A stretch of 64,000 bases of DNA, taken from Alistipes sp. An66. Lineage in GTDB: Bacteria; Bacteroidota; Bacteroidia; Bacteroidales; Rikenellaceae. The notes below the pieces were generated by a model. The model was not told where the DNA came from and searched no databases. It saw only the letters and a program-made list of their open reading frames with translations. The DNA is taken from positions 62,001 to 126,000 of the forward strand of contig NZ_NFHT01000001.1 in assembly GCF_002161445.1 (NCBI RefSeq), read 5' to 3'. Shown piece by piece: positions 27,100 through 36,312 of the stretch. The position numbers were made by a program, and so were the translations under genes. How positions within the stretch are numbered: the first letter of the stretch is position 1; each line of letters starts with the position of its first letter.

Positions 27100-28608
27100 A
27101 TGACACTAAATCCCCGACAAATGAGCAAGTTTATCTGCACCACGGCGGCAACGGCCTGCCTGGCCGTCTCCGCTTCGGCCCAGACCGAAACCCCGCACTG
27201 GTCGCTGACGTGGAAAAAACTGCTGATGACCGGCCCCGAACTCGAACTCGTCGGTTCACTGCCGACCCGTACCACCCACGAACTGGGGGCCTCCGACTGG
27301 TCGATCGGCTGCGAAACCCTCGACCGCGACTACGGCAATTTCGACAACTACAAACCCTTTTTGAGCGAGCTGGGCGTCGCTTCGGCCCGCATCCAGAGCG
27401 GCTGGGCACGCTGCGAGCAGAAAAAGGGACACTACGACTTCGCGTGGCTCGACCACATCGTCGACGGCATGCTGGAAGAGGGCGTGCAGCCGTGGATCAA
27501 CCTCGGATACGGAAATCCCGTATACGGCGCCGAGAAGAGTCTCGGATCGAAAATCTTCACCGACGAGCCCACGATGAAGGCGTGGCTGAAATTCGTCGAA
27601 ACGATCGTCTCGCGCTACCGGGGCAAGGTCCACGAATGGGAGATCTGGAACGAACCCAACCTCGGGGAGAACCGAACGAATTACGACGCCTACGCATCGC
27701 TGCTGTCGAACACCGTCGGTACGATCCGCCGCATCCAGCCCGACGCCGTCATCATCGGAATGGGGCTCTCGCGCATGCCGCTGGGATACACGAAACACGT
27801 CCTCGACCTGCTCCGCGAACGCGGACAACTCGGCATGCTCGACTATGTGAGCTTCCACCCCTACCACGAGAACCCCGACGACGCCACCCCCGGCATCGAG
27901 GCCCTCGCCGAACTGATCCGCGCCTACAACCCCGACATCCGGCTCTTCCAGGGCGAATCGGGATGCCCGTCGACCCTCGAATGGGCCCACGCCCTGCGCT
28001 ACTACGAATGGAGCGAGTACAGCCAGGCAAAATGGGTGGCCCGCCGCATGGCCAACGACTGGATGATGGGCATCCGCTCGTCGATCTTCACGTTCGTCGA
28101 TCTCCAATATCCCAACATGCAGCAGTCGTTCGGGCTGTTACGGACCAACCTCTTCAAGGAGGTGGTCTACAAACGTCCGTCGTTCCATACGGTGCAGCAC
28201 ATGGTCAACCTTTTCCGACCGGAATTCCGGTCGGCCGGACGGCTGAACTGCGAGAGCAACACGCCGCGGAGACTCACCGTGGCCGGCATCGAGCGTGAAG
28301 ACGACAAGCTGATCGGCGCCATCGTCTGGCAGAACGACCGCATCCCCTCCGACGACCTCACCTTCGAACCGATCGAACTGTGGATCGAAGGCCTCGCGCT
28401 CAAAGACCCCGTACTGATCGAAATGGTGACCGGACGCATCTATGCCCTGCCCAAATACCACGGGCACTCCGACGGCGGTCGCATGAAGTTCACGGGACTG
28501 CCCGTCTGGGACAGCCCGGTGGTCATCCTCGAACGCAGCGCCCTGCCCGAAGGAACGCGGACCACCGAACGACAGGCCTCCGGTTCGACCCGCGACATGC
28601 GCTTCTGA
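27100..28608 (+). CDS. Glycoside hydrolase, GH39-like, secreted
   Basis: A 502-residue protein with an export signal ending ASAQ; translation may start at ATG 27100 or 27121. The (beta/alpha)8 barrel shows the clan GH-A signature WEIWNEPN with the acid/base Glu185, and FQGESG with the nucleophile Glu286, a spacing that fits the clan. ARIQSGWARCEQKKGHYDFAWLD and YVSFHPYHENPDD are GH39-like. GH39 members act on xylosides, iduronic acid or other glycans, so the specificity is open. It is the only glycosidase of the GntR-linked locus, which suggests that a simple linkage is cleaved there. It is followed by the permease after 34 nt. Confidence 0.75.
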   Translation: MTLNPRQMSKFICTTAATACLAVSASAQTETPHWSLTWKKLLMTGPELELVGSLPTRTTHELGASDWSIGCETLDRDYGNFDNYKPFLSELGVASARIQSGWARCEQKKGHYDFAWLDHIVDGMLEEGVQPWINLGYGNPVYGAEKSLGSKIFTDEPTMKAWLKFVETIVSRYRGKVHEWEIWNEPNLGENRTNYDAYASLLSNTVGTIRRIQPDAVIIGMGLSRMPLGYTKHVLDLLRERGQLGMLDYVSFHPYHENPDDATPGIEALAELIRAYNPDIRLFQGESGCPSTLEWAHALRYYEWSEYSQAKWVARRMANDWMMGIRSSIFTFVDLQYPNMQQSFGLLRTNLFKEVVYKRPSFHTVQHMVNLFRPEFRSAGRLNCESNTPRRLTVAGIEREDDKLIGAIVWQNDRIPSDDLTFEPIELWIEGLALKDPVLIEMVTGRIYALPKYHGHSDGGRMKFTGLPVWDSPVVILERSALPEGTRTTERQASGSTRDMRF

Positions 28609-28642
28609 CCGCTTCCGAATGTCGAAAAACGCTTAACCAGCC

Positions 28643-29902
28643 ATGAAGGAAAACAACAAGCCCCGCACGGGCTCAAAATACAAGTGGGAGGTACTCGCAC
28701 TGCTCTGGGTCGCCTATCTGCTCAATCAGGCGGATCGGCAGGTCTTCAACGTCGTGCTGCCGCTTATCCGCGAGGACCTGGGATTGAGCGACGTGGCCGT
28801 CGGCACGATCGCCACGATCTTCAACCTCTTCTATGCCGTACTGGTCCCGATCGGAGGCTTCATCGGCGACCGTTTCAGCCGCAAATGGATCGTGACGGCA
28901 AGCGTGCTCTTTTGGAGCGTCGCAACCATGTTCACGGGACTCTGCAACGGATTCCTGATGCTCGTCGTGATGCGCAGCGTCGCCACGGGCGGCGGCGAGG
29001 CCTTCTTCGGCCCGGCCAACTACTCGCTCATCGCCGACTACCACGACCGCACGCGCGCCTTCGCCATGTCGATCCATCAGACGGCCTATTATATCGGCAT
29101 CATCATCAGCGGATACGCCGCCGGAGTCGTCGGAGAACTCTGGGGCTGGCGCAGCGCCTTCTACATCTTCGGCGCAATCGGCGTTCTGCACGGCATCATC
29201 ATGGCCCTGCGCCTGCGCGACCGCAAGGCTCCCGCAACGGACACCAACGGAGAGAAGGCCCCGAAACCCCGTTTCGTCGAGGGCTTCCGCATCGTCTTCA
29301 CAACCCCTACGGCGCTTATTCTGACGCTCTGTTTCTCGGGTCTGATCTTCGTGCTGACGGGTTATCTGACCTGGATGCCCACCTATCTCTACGAACGTTT
29401 CGACATGGATCTGGCCGCCGCGGGATTCCATTCGATGTTCTACACCCACCTGTTCGCCTTCGCGGGAATCCTGATCGCCGGGCGCGTCTCCGACCGGATC
29501 GGAGCGAAACATCCGGCAGGCCGGATGGCCATGCAGGGCATCGGCCTGCTGGTCGCCGTGCCGTTCATCGTGATGATGGGACACTCCGCGACGCTGTGGG
29601 TCATCTACCTCGGATTCGCCGGGTTCGGATTCGCCCGGGCCTTCTTCGACGCCAACACCTACACGGTCCTCTACGACGTCGTCCCCGAACGCTACCACTC
29701 CTCGGCCTCCGGCGTCATGATCATGACGGGATTCGCCATCGGCGCCCTGGCACCCGTCGTCCTGGGCGCCGTGAAGGAGGCTGCCGGACTCTCCTTCGGC
29801 ATCACGATGCTCGCCGGCGTATGGCTCGTCTGCGGCGTGGCAATGCTTGCCGGAAGCAAGTGGTTCTACATGAAAAACTATAATCGTATCAAACATGGAT
29901 AG
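28643..29902 (+). CDS. MFS sugar or sugar-acid permease (ACS-like)
   Basis: A 419-residue permease with 12 predicted helices. The first helix region (ALLWVAYLLNQADRQVFNVVLPLIREDLGLSD) and GGFIGDRFSRKWIV between helices 2 and 3 are typical of the anion:cation symporter family and its relatives, which often carry hexuronates or other organic anions. Here it would bring the released monosaccharide across the inner membrane. Its stop overlaps the start of the isomerase gene by 8 nt. Confidence 0.8.
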   Translation: MKENNKPRTGSKYKWEVLALLWVAYLLNQADRQVFNVVLPLIREDLGLSDVAVGTIATIFNLFYAVLVPIGGFIGDRFSRKWIVTASVLFWSVATMFTGLCNGFLMLVVMRSVATGGGEAFFGPANYSLIADYHDRTRAFAMSIHQTAYYIGIIISGYAAGVVGELWGWRSAFYIFGAIGVLHGIIMALRLRDRKAPATDTNGEKAPKPRFVEGFRIVFTTPTALILTLCFSGLIFVLTGYLTWMPTYLYERFDMDLAAAGFHSMFYTHLFAFAGILIAGRVSDRIGAKHPAGRMAMQGIGLLVAVPFIVMMGHSATLWVIYLGFAGFGFARAFFDANTYTVLYDVVPERYHSSASGVMIMTGFAIGALAPVVLGAVKEAAGLSFGITMLAGVWLVCGVAMLAGSKWFYMKNYNRIKHG

Positions 29903-31337
29903 CAATCAGAAAAACAGAAAAGCGAAGGCAGGATTGCTCCTGATCGCATCGCCCCGGTTCAAGAATCTGGGCGAAGGATTGCCGCACGGAACCTATGGGG
30001 AACGCAAGGCCATACAGGTGGAGGAGATTCTCGGAACGCTCGACTTCCTCGACGTCGTTTTCCCGGGTATCGTCTACGAACGGGAAGACGTCGGCCGCGC
30101 CATGGAGCGGTTCTATGCCGAAAAGGTGGACTTCGTCATCGCGGAGTTCCTCTCCTGGTCGGAGGATTTCGCCTGGATCCGCTTCCTGCGCGACATGCCC
30201 GAACTGCCGATGATCTTCGTCAACGTGGCCCGGGAGCGGATGGTCTTCCGCGACACACTCGACGAGGACGACTTCATCGAGTATCTCTGTTCCGGAACAC
30301 TGGTCGGATCGCTCGAAGGCTCGGGGTCGCTGCCCCGCATCGGACGGAAACATGTCCGCATCGTCATGGGATCACGCGCCGAGGTGACCGAGCAGATCCG
30401 GACCTTCGCCGCCGCGGCCCGCGTGCGCAGTCTGCTGCGGCAGTCGAACCTCGGCCTGCTGGCCAACTACAACGAAGCGATGTGGTCCACCTATGTCGAC
30501 CCCTACAACCTCTTCACGAAGATCGGACCGGAGATCCATTTCCTCCCCTACTCGACCTACGGCGAGGTCATCGACAGCGTGAGCGATGGCGCGCTCAACG
30601 CCTACTGCGACGAGCTGACCGACCGCTACCGGATGATGGACGACGTGGATCCCGAAAAGTTCCGCGCCTCGGTCCGCGCCTCGATCGGACTGGCTGAAAT
30701 GGCCCGCATGTCCGACTCCGACATTCTGGTATTCAACGACATCGACCAGGCCATGTTCCAGCTGGTGGGACTGCGGGCCGGATTCTACCACCCGTGGTTC
30801 AACGAACACACCTCGATGCTCGTTCCCGAAGCCGACACGGGCGCCGGACTGATCTGCTACATCCTGAAACTGCTCTCCGGAAAGCACGTGAACTTCCTCG
30901 AACCCTTCCACATCGAATCCGAGTTCGGGACCTTCGCCGGAGGACACGCCGGGCCCAACGACCACAACGACCCCGCCTGGCAGCAGAACGTGGTCATCGC
31001 CCGCGACGTGCGGTTCGCCAAGACCAGCTACCGCTACGCCGGAGCGCCGTTCGCCTGGTACCGCATCTCCCCGGGGCGGAAGACCCTCGCACAGCTCATC
31101 GAGGAGAACGGCCGCTACAAACTCATCTGCGGCATGGCCGAATCGCTCCCCGGCGACCACATCCTGGCCACCTACTCGCACAGCATCTTCCGTCCGGAGA
31201 TCCCCGTCGAGCGGTTCTTCGAACAGATCCTCCGCGTGGGCAGCACGCAGCATTTCGGCGTGGTCGACGGCGACTACCGCCGCGAACTGAAAGAGGTCGC
31301 CGCCCTGATGGACTTCGACTTCCACCCGATCGAATAA
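29895..31337 (+). CDS. FucI/AraA-fold sugar isomerase, substrate unknown
   Basis: A 480-residue cytoplasmic protein of the L-fucose/L-arabinose isomerase superfamily. The N-terminal Rossmann-like part (AGLLLIASPRFKNLGEGLP, then FLDVVFPGIVYEREDVGRAME, then VDFVIAEFLSWSEDFAWIRFLRDMPELPMIFVNV) matches the family. The catalytic part holds candidate metal ligands in VPEADTGAG, FLEPFHIESEFGTFAGGHAG and, near the end, STQHFGVVDGD. Family members interconvert aldoses and ketoses with Mn. It is distant from the standard FucI and AraA sequences that I can recall, so the sugar is not assigned. Its position before a kinase suggests that the ketose is then phosphorylated. Confidence 0.7.
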   Translation: MDSNQKNRKAKAGLLLIASPRFKNLGEGLPHGTYGERKAIQVEEILGTLDFLDVVFPGIVYEREDVGRAMERFYAEKVDFVIAEFLSWSEDFAWIRFLRDMPELPMIFVNVARERMVFRDTLDEDDFIEYLCSGTLVGSLEGSGSLPRIGRKHVRIVMGSRAEVTEQIRTFAAAARVRSLLRQSNLGLLANYNEAMWSTYVDPYNLFTKIGPEIHFLPYSTYGEVIDSVSDGALNAYCDELTDRYRMMDDVDPEKFRASVRASIGLAEMARMSDSDILVFNDIDQAMFQLVGLRAGFYHPWFNEHTSMLVPEADTGAGLICYILKLLSGKHVNFLEPFHIESEFGTFAGGHAGPNDHNDPAWQQNVVIARDVRFAKTSYRYAGAPFAWYRISPGRKTLAQLIEENGRYKLICGMAESLPGDHILATYSHSIFRPEIPVERFFEQILRVGSTQHFGVVDGDYRRELKEVAALMDFDFHPIE

Positions 31338-31379
31338 ACACCGCATCATCCACAAAAAAATCCATAAAATTTCCAGATC

Positions 31380-33239
31380 ATGAGCTTCATGTACAATCCG
31401 TACCCTTACGACGACCCGCGGGCCGTCAACAAGCCGGTACTCGCCCCCAAGACCATCGAATCCGTCACGGCCGGGACCCTGCAAGCGGCAGCCCGTCTCG
31501 CCCGGGAGTTCGCCGCAACGCTGAAAACCGCCCCCCGACGCAACCTCATCGTCGCATTCGACGGATACACCACGGCCGACTGGTCGCGGATGATCAACCT
31601 GCTCTCGCAGCAGCTCGGTCTCCTCGGCATCGAATTCGAAGCGGTGGATTTCGCCCGGGTCTACAAATCCGAAGAAGCGATCCACGAAATGGTCGACCCC
31701 TATCTGGAATGGGACCGCAAGAAAGACCCGACCCTGCTCTACGGACGGATCTTCCGGGGCGGCTTCGAAGCGATGTTCGACGCGGAAAAGATCGAAGCGT
31801 TCCGCTGCCGGCTCTCCGAGCTGCGCAGCGAGGTTCCGTGCGGCAAGGTGATCGCCGTCTACGGATACGGCTGTCTGATCGGCAGTCTGCGTCCGCTCTA
31901 CGACGTGAAATGCTACTTCGACGTCACCCCCAAGGAGTCGATCCTGCGCATCCGCCGCGGTGAGTATGCCAACCTGGGCGACCGGACGGCCCGCCCGGCC
32001 AACCTCGTCATCCGCCGCTGCTACTACGTCGACTTCGAAATGGCCGTACACCTGCGCGGAGAGCTCGTGCAGCAGGGTGTGCTCGACTACTACGTCGCCT
32101 CCGACCACCACGACCGCATCCACCTGTTGCCGCGCGAGGCCATGGAGCAGATGCTCGGGGCCCTGGCCGCCTATCCGTTCCGCTGCAAGCCCGTCTATCT
32201 GGAAGGGGTCTGGGGCGGCACCTATGTCAAGCGGCTCCGCAACCTGCCCGACGCCATGCGCAACTGTGCGTGGGTCTTCGACCTGATCCCGATGGAGGTC
32301 AGCATCGTTGTCGAAGCCGGAGCCGAACGGGTCGAATTCCCCTTCTTCACCTTCGTACAGCGCGAGGGCGAGGCCATCATGGGCAACGCCTGCGTGAAAA
32401 AGTTCCACGGATACTTCCCCATCCGCTTCAACTACGACGACTCGTACCACAGCAACGGCAACATGTCGATCCAGGTCCACTCGGGAGCCCGCTACAACGA
32501 GGAGAACTTCGATGAACTGGGGCGTCAGGACGAAAGCTACTACGTGGTCGTGGCAGGGCACAACGCCCGCACGTTCGTCGGATTCCGCGACGATGCCGAC
32601 ACCGAGCAGTTCATCCGCGACATCAAACTCGCCGACACGGAGTACAAACCCGTCGACTACCTGAAATATGTCAACTACGAGGTCTCGAAACCCGGCTTGC
32701 AGGTCATGCTCCCGGCCGGAACGATCCACTCCTCGGGCCGCAACCAGGTGGTGTTGGAGATCGGCAGTCTGACGATCGGCTCCTACACCTACAAGCTCTA
32801 CGACTACCTGCGCGCCGACCTCGACGGCAAACCCCGCCCGATCCACACCTGGCACGGCGAACGCAACCTCGCCTTCGAGCGCAAGGCTTCGTGGGTCCAT
32901 GACCACATCGTGCAGCAGCCCCGCATCGCCCGTCAGGGCGACACCTGGACCGAATACATCGTCGGCGAGTGCGACATGCTCTACTTCTCGCTGCGCCGCC
33001 TCGAATTCGAGACCAGCATCGAGGACAACACGAACGGCAAGTTCCACGTGCTGACGCTCGTCGACGGCGAACGGATCCGCATCCGCTCGGTCGAACACCC
33101 CGAACGCCACTTCGACGCCGAATTCATGGACATGGTGGTCGTTCCCGCGGACATGGGACGCTACGTCATCGAGAACCTCCGCACGGAGCCGATCTGCGTG
33201 CACAAGACCATGCTCAAAGATGGATTCGACGCCGAATAA
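31380..33239 (+). CDS. Mannose-6-phosphate-isomerase-like cupin protein with an N-terminal kinase-like domain
   Basis: A 619-residue protein. The C-terminal half looks like a class I phosphomannose isomerase: GVWGGTYVKRL near residue 280, SYHSNGNMSIQVHSGARYNEENFDE with likely zinc ligands near 355-375, and LPAGTIHSSGRNQVVLEIG near 443. The N-terminal 230 residues (LIVAFDGYTTADWSRMINLLSQQL and later KVIAVYGYGCLIGSLRPLYDVKCYFDVTPKESILRIRRGEY) resemble the uridine-kinase fold. Its phosphate-binding loop is not a proper GxxxxGK(S/T), so kinase activity is doubtful. Similar two-part proteins occur in other Bacteroidetes. It probably interconverts hexose phosphates in the pathway of this operon. 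The last 20 nt overlap the kinase gene. Confidence 0.75.
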   Translation: MSFMYNPYPYDDPRAVNKPVLAPKTIESVTAGTLQAAARLAREFAATLKTAPRRNLIVAFDGYTTADWSRMINLLSQQLGLLGIEFEAVDFARVYKSEEAIHEMVDPYLEWDRKKDPTLLYGRIFRGGFEAMFDAEKIEAFRCRLSELRSEVPCGKVIAVYGYGCLIGSLRPLYDVKCYFDVTPKESILRIRRGEYANLGDRTARPANLVIRRCYYVDFEMAVHLRGELVQQGVLDYYVASDHHDRIHLLPREAMEQMLGALAAYPFRCKPVYLEGVWGGTYVKRLRNLPDAMRNCAWVFDLIPMEVSIVVEAGAERVEFPFFTFVQREGEAIMGNACVKKFHGYFPIRFNYDDSYHSNGNMSIQVHSGARYNEENFDELGRQDESYYVVVAGHNARTFVGFRDDADTEQFIRDIKLADTEYKPVDYLKYVNYEVSKPGLQVMLPAGTIHSSGRNQVVLEIGSLTIGSYTYKLYDYLRADLDGKPRPIHTWHGERNLAFERKASWVHDHIVQQPRIARQGDTWTEYIVGECDMLYFSLRRLEFETSIEDNTNGKFHVLTLVDGERIRIRSVEHPERHFDAEFMDMVVVPADMGRYVIENLRTEPICVHKTMLKDGFDAE

Positions 33240-34146
33240 CGGGAAATTGCTTTTCGACGTCGGAGGAACATTTCTCAAAGCCGTGATTGCCGATGGCGCG
33301 GGCGAGTTTCTCCCCGGGACGGAATACTCCGTTCCGATGCCGTCGGACGGGCCGCGCGAAGCGATCGAACAGGCACTCGTCACCGCCGCGGAGCAAGGCA
33401 TACGCTCCGCGGCGGAGCGGGAGCTGCGGATCGGAGGGCTGGGAATCGCCTTCCCGGGGCCCTTCGACTTCGAGCACGGCATTCCGCTGATGTCGCACAA
33501 GTTCCGGAGCGTATACGGCATATCGCTGCTCGACCTGCTCCGCACCCGGACCGCCGTGGGGCCGTCGATGCCCGTCCTGTTCATGCACGACGTGAACGCC
33601 GCGATGCTGGGCGAAATGCGTTGCGGAAATGCCCGGGGCTTCGCCAACGCGGCGCTCATCTCCCTCGGGACGGGACTCGGATTCGCCTGCTGTCTCGACG
33701 GCCGGGTGCAGTACTCCCCGACCGGATCACCGCGGATCACCATTTACAAGACGCCCTTCCGCGACGGGATCCTCGAGGATTACGCCTCGAAACGCGCCTT
33801 CCTGCGGATCTACGGCGAGATAACGGGACGGGGCACGGAGCCGTCGCTCACGGTCGCCGATCTGGGACGCATGGCCGGCGAGGGCGACCCGGCAGCCCGG
33901 GAGACCTTTGCGACCGTAGGCCGCACATTGGGCGAGGCTCTCCGCGCACGGATCCTCGAAGAACGCATCGAGTGTCTGTTGCTGGGCGGCCAGATCTCCC
34001 GTTCGTACATCCACCTCGAACCGGGTCTGCGCAAAGGCCTGCATGGAGCAGAATGCCTGCGGCGCATCGCTCCGGCAGCCCATATCGGACACGCCGCCTT
34101 CTACGGGCTGCTCGCCCGTATCGACGATTTGCAGACGGAAGCCTGA
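33220..34146 (+). CDS. ROK-family sugar kinase without the zinc motif
   Basis: A 308-residue protein. The ATP-binding loop is FDVGGTFLK (Asp13). GIAFPGPFDFEHG, FMHDVNAAMLGEM (catalytic Asp in the HDVN motif) and ISLGTGLGFA follow. The usual CxCGxxGCxE zinc motif of ROK enzymes is absent; the matching region reads SPRITIYKTPFRDGILEDYAS. This fits a side branch of the family, which can still be active. It would phosphorylate the ketose made by the isomerase upstream. It overlaps the cupin gene by 20 nt, so it is translationally coupled. Confidence 0.8.
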   Translation: MDSTPNNGKLLFDVGGTFLKAVIADGAGEFLPGTEYSVPMPSDGPREAIEQALVTAAEQGIRSAAERELRIGGLGIAFPGPFDFEHGIPLMSHKFRSVYGISLLDLLRTRTAVGPSMPVLFMHDVNAAMLGEMRCGNARGFANAALISLGTGLGFACCLDGRVQYSPTGSPRITIYKTPFRDGILEDYASKRAFLRIYGEITGRGTEPSLTVADLGRMAGEGDPAARETFATVGRTLGEALRARILEERIECLLLGGQISRSYIHLEPGLRKGLHGAECLRRIAPAAHIGHAAFYGLLARIDDLQTEA

Positions 34147-34148
34147 CA

Positions 34149-34186
34149 CCTCCGGGACGCGGGGAATTTCCCGCGTCCCGGAGGTC
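34149..34186. repeat. Long intercistronic hairpin
   Basis: CACCTCCGGGACGCGGG and CCCGCGTCCCGGAGGT pair over 16-17 bp around a 6-nt loop. No T run follows, so it is more likely an mRNA processing or stability element, or a partial terminator, than a full stop. Confidence 0.65.
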
Positions 34187-34228
34187 GGGCGACTCCGCAG
34201 ACCACAGGACAAACCAAATGCACAACCT

Positions 34229-36187
34229 ATGAAAAACAACCTTTTCACGCCAATGATCCGTCGTATGGCCGCCATCTCGACGGTCCTGATTCTGTTCGCG
34301 GCCTGGAGCGCGGGCTGTTCGAAAGACGACACCGGAGAGAGCGGCATCCTCAACATTTCGGATGTCGTGCTGCCCGAACAGATCGACACCTCGGTCGGCG
34401 GCGAAATCGCTGTCTCCGGCAAGGGGTTCAAAACCGGGGATGTCATTCTGCTCCGTTCGGCGCTCGTCGGTTCGACGGAGTATACCGCTCCGACCGTACG
34501 GGTCTCCGCCTCGGAGATCGTCTTCACCGTCCCCGACGGCCTGACCAACGGAGAATACAAGGTCTACGTGCTGCGCAACGACCAGCGGCTGCTCCTCGGG
34601 CGTACGACCATCAACCTGCTCTCGGACGTTCCCGACCAGGCGGGCATGAACGTCAAGGGAATCGTCTCCTGCGGCGGACAGCCCGTTGCCGGCGTGGTCG
34701 TCTCGGACGGGACCGAAGTGACGAAAACGGATGCAAAAGGCATCTACTACCTCAACTCCGACAAGAAAAACGGATATGTCTTCATCTCGGTCCCGAGCGG
34801 TTACGAAGTGGAACATTCGGGAACGACTCCCCAGTTCTTCCGCTACCTGAACCAGCCGGCCTCGACGGTCGAACAGCGCGACTTCCCGCTCACGAAGCGC
34901 GACAACGACCGGCACCGCGTGGTGGTCTTCACGGATGTCCATCTGGCCAACCGCGTCTCGGACCGCAGCCAGTTCCAGAGCGGCTTCCTGCGCGAAATGA
35001 CCGACTACCTGCAAAGCTGCCGTAAGGAGAACATCCCGATTTACGGCATCGCCCTCGGAGATCTGGCCTGGGACAGCTACTGGTACGACAACAACTACGA
35101 TTTGAGCGACTATCAGAACGACCTCAAATCGCTCGATTTCCCCGTGTTCAGCGCACCGGGCAACCACGACAACGACCCGCAGATCGCCAACAACGACTTC
35201 GAAGCCGCGGCCCCCTTCCGCCAGATCGTCGGACCCACGGACTTCTCGTTCAACATCGGCGGCATCCACTACATCCTGCTCGACAACGTCGTCTATGAAA
35301 ACCCCGACGGGATCAGCGGAACGCACAGCTACGCGGCCCGCATCGCGGACGAAAAACTCGAATGGCTGAAAAAGGACCTCGCAACGGTGGACAGGCAGAC
35401 GCCGGTCTTCATCGGCATGCACATCCCGTTGCACACGACGCCGAAGCTCAATACGGCCGGGCAGCCGACCACGGAGTACAACATCGAGGCCGCCGAACAA
35501 TTCGTGGCGTGTCTCGACGGCTACAACGTGAGCATCCTCTCGGGACACACCCACAACAATTTCAACGTCACGGAATCGGAATCCCTGCGCGAACACAACA
35601 TCGCGGCCGTATGCGCCACGTGGTGGTGGACGGGACACACGGATTACGCCGGAAACCACATCTGCCGCGACGGATCGCCCGGCGGATACAAGATTTTCGA
35701 GGCCTCCGGACAACAGGTCGGCTGGTACTACAAGGGCATCGGCAAGGAGGCCTCCTACCAGTTCCGCACGTATGACCTGAACGAATGCCTGCTCGAAAAA
35801 TCGGAGCTCTGTCCGTCGGCCAGCAACGCCGATTTCACGAAGTATGCCTGTGGCTACGATCAGAAGAACAGCAACAACGAAGTGCTCATCAACGTTTTCG
35901 ACTGGGCCGACGACTGGAAGATCGAAGTGACGGATCTCTCGGACAATTCGAAACTGACAACGACCCGGGTCCGCACATACGACCCGCTGCACGTGCTCTC
36001 CTACAACATGCGCAAACTCGCCAAAGCCAGCACCCTGACCTTCCCGACCTCCTACACGGCCCACATGTTCAAGGTGAAGGCCCGCACGGCCTCATCATCG
36101 CTGCGGATCGTCGTGACCGACGGATTCGGGAAACAATACGAACAGGTCATGAGCCGTCCGAAGGCCCTCTCGTACGGAATGGAATAG
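34229..36187 (+). CDS. Calcineurin-like phosphoesterase lipoprotein with an IPT/TIG-like domain
   Basis: A 652-residue lipoprotein (ATVLILFAAWSAGCSK-type signal; Cys31). Domains in order: an IPT/TIG-like beta domain (about residues 40-130, VVLPEQIDTSVGGEIAVSGKGF), the N-terminal family domain (VKGIVSCGGQPVAGVVVSDGTEVTKTDAKG), the two-metal phosphoesterase core, and a C-terminal beta domain (VLINVFDWADDWKIEV). The core motifs are FTDVHLA, LGDLAWD, APGNHDND, IGMHIPLH and LSGHTHNN. It has the same order of domains as the gene ending at 15637, plus the extra TIG domain. It is the last gene of the GntR-linked operon. It probably removes phosphate from a cell-surface or periplasmic substrate. ATG 34229 gives the lipoprotein signal. 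Confidence 0.85.
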   Translation: MKNNLFTPMIRRMAAISTVLILFAAWSAGCSKDDTGESGILNISDVVLPEQIDTSVGGEIAVSGKGFKTGDVILLRSALVGSTEYTAPTVRVSASEIVFTVPDGLTNGEYKVYVLRNDQRLLLGRTTINLLSDVPDQAGMNVKGIVSCGGQPVAGVVVSDGTEVTKTDAKGIYYLNSDKKNGYVFISVPSGYEVEHSGTTPQFFRYLNQPASTVEQRDFPLTKRDNDRHRVVVFTDVHLANRVSDRSQFQSGFLREMTDYLQSCRKENIPIYGIALGDLAWDSYWYDNNYDLSDYQNDLKSLDFPVFSAPGNHDNDPQIANNDFEAAAPFRQIVGPTDFSFNIGGIHYILLDNVVYENPDGISGTHSYAARIADEKLEWLKKDLATVDRQTPVFIGMHIPLHTTPKLNTAGQPTTEYNIEAAEQFVACLDGYNVSILSGHTHNNFNVTESESLREHNIAAVCATWWWTGHTDYAGNHICRDGSPGGYKIFEASGQQVGWYYKGIGKEASYQFRTYDLNECLLEKSELCPSASNADFTKYACGYDQKNSNNEVLINVFDWADDWKIEVTDLSDNSKLTTTRVRTYDPLHVLSYNMRKLAKASTLTFPTSYTAHMFKVKARTASSSLRIVVTDGFGKQYEQVMSRPKALSYGME

Positions 36188-36213
36188 ATCCTCCGCTCCC
36201 GGTCATCGAAAAA

Positions 36214-36242
36214 CGGACCCCGCAATATCGGGGTCCGTTTTT
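36214..36242 (+). terminator. Terminator at the end of the GntR-linked operon
   Basis: CGGACCCCG and CGGGGTCCG pair around CAATAT, followed by TTTTT. Confidence 0.9.
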
Positions 36243-36312
36243 GATTCCGGCTCCGAGCAGACGCCCCGCCCGTTGCAGGCGGGGCGTCGCGGCACCTCTT
36301 CCGGGCGGAGCG

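Noticed and set aside
30372..33743. An 1123-codon minus-strand frame opposite the isomerase, cupin and kinase genes
   Set aside because: It cuts across three coupled plus-strand genes with overlapping starts. It is a shadow frame.
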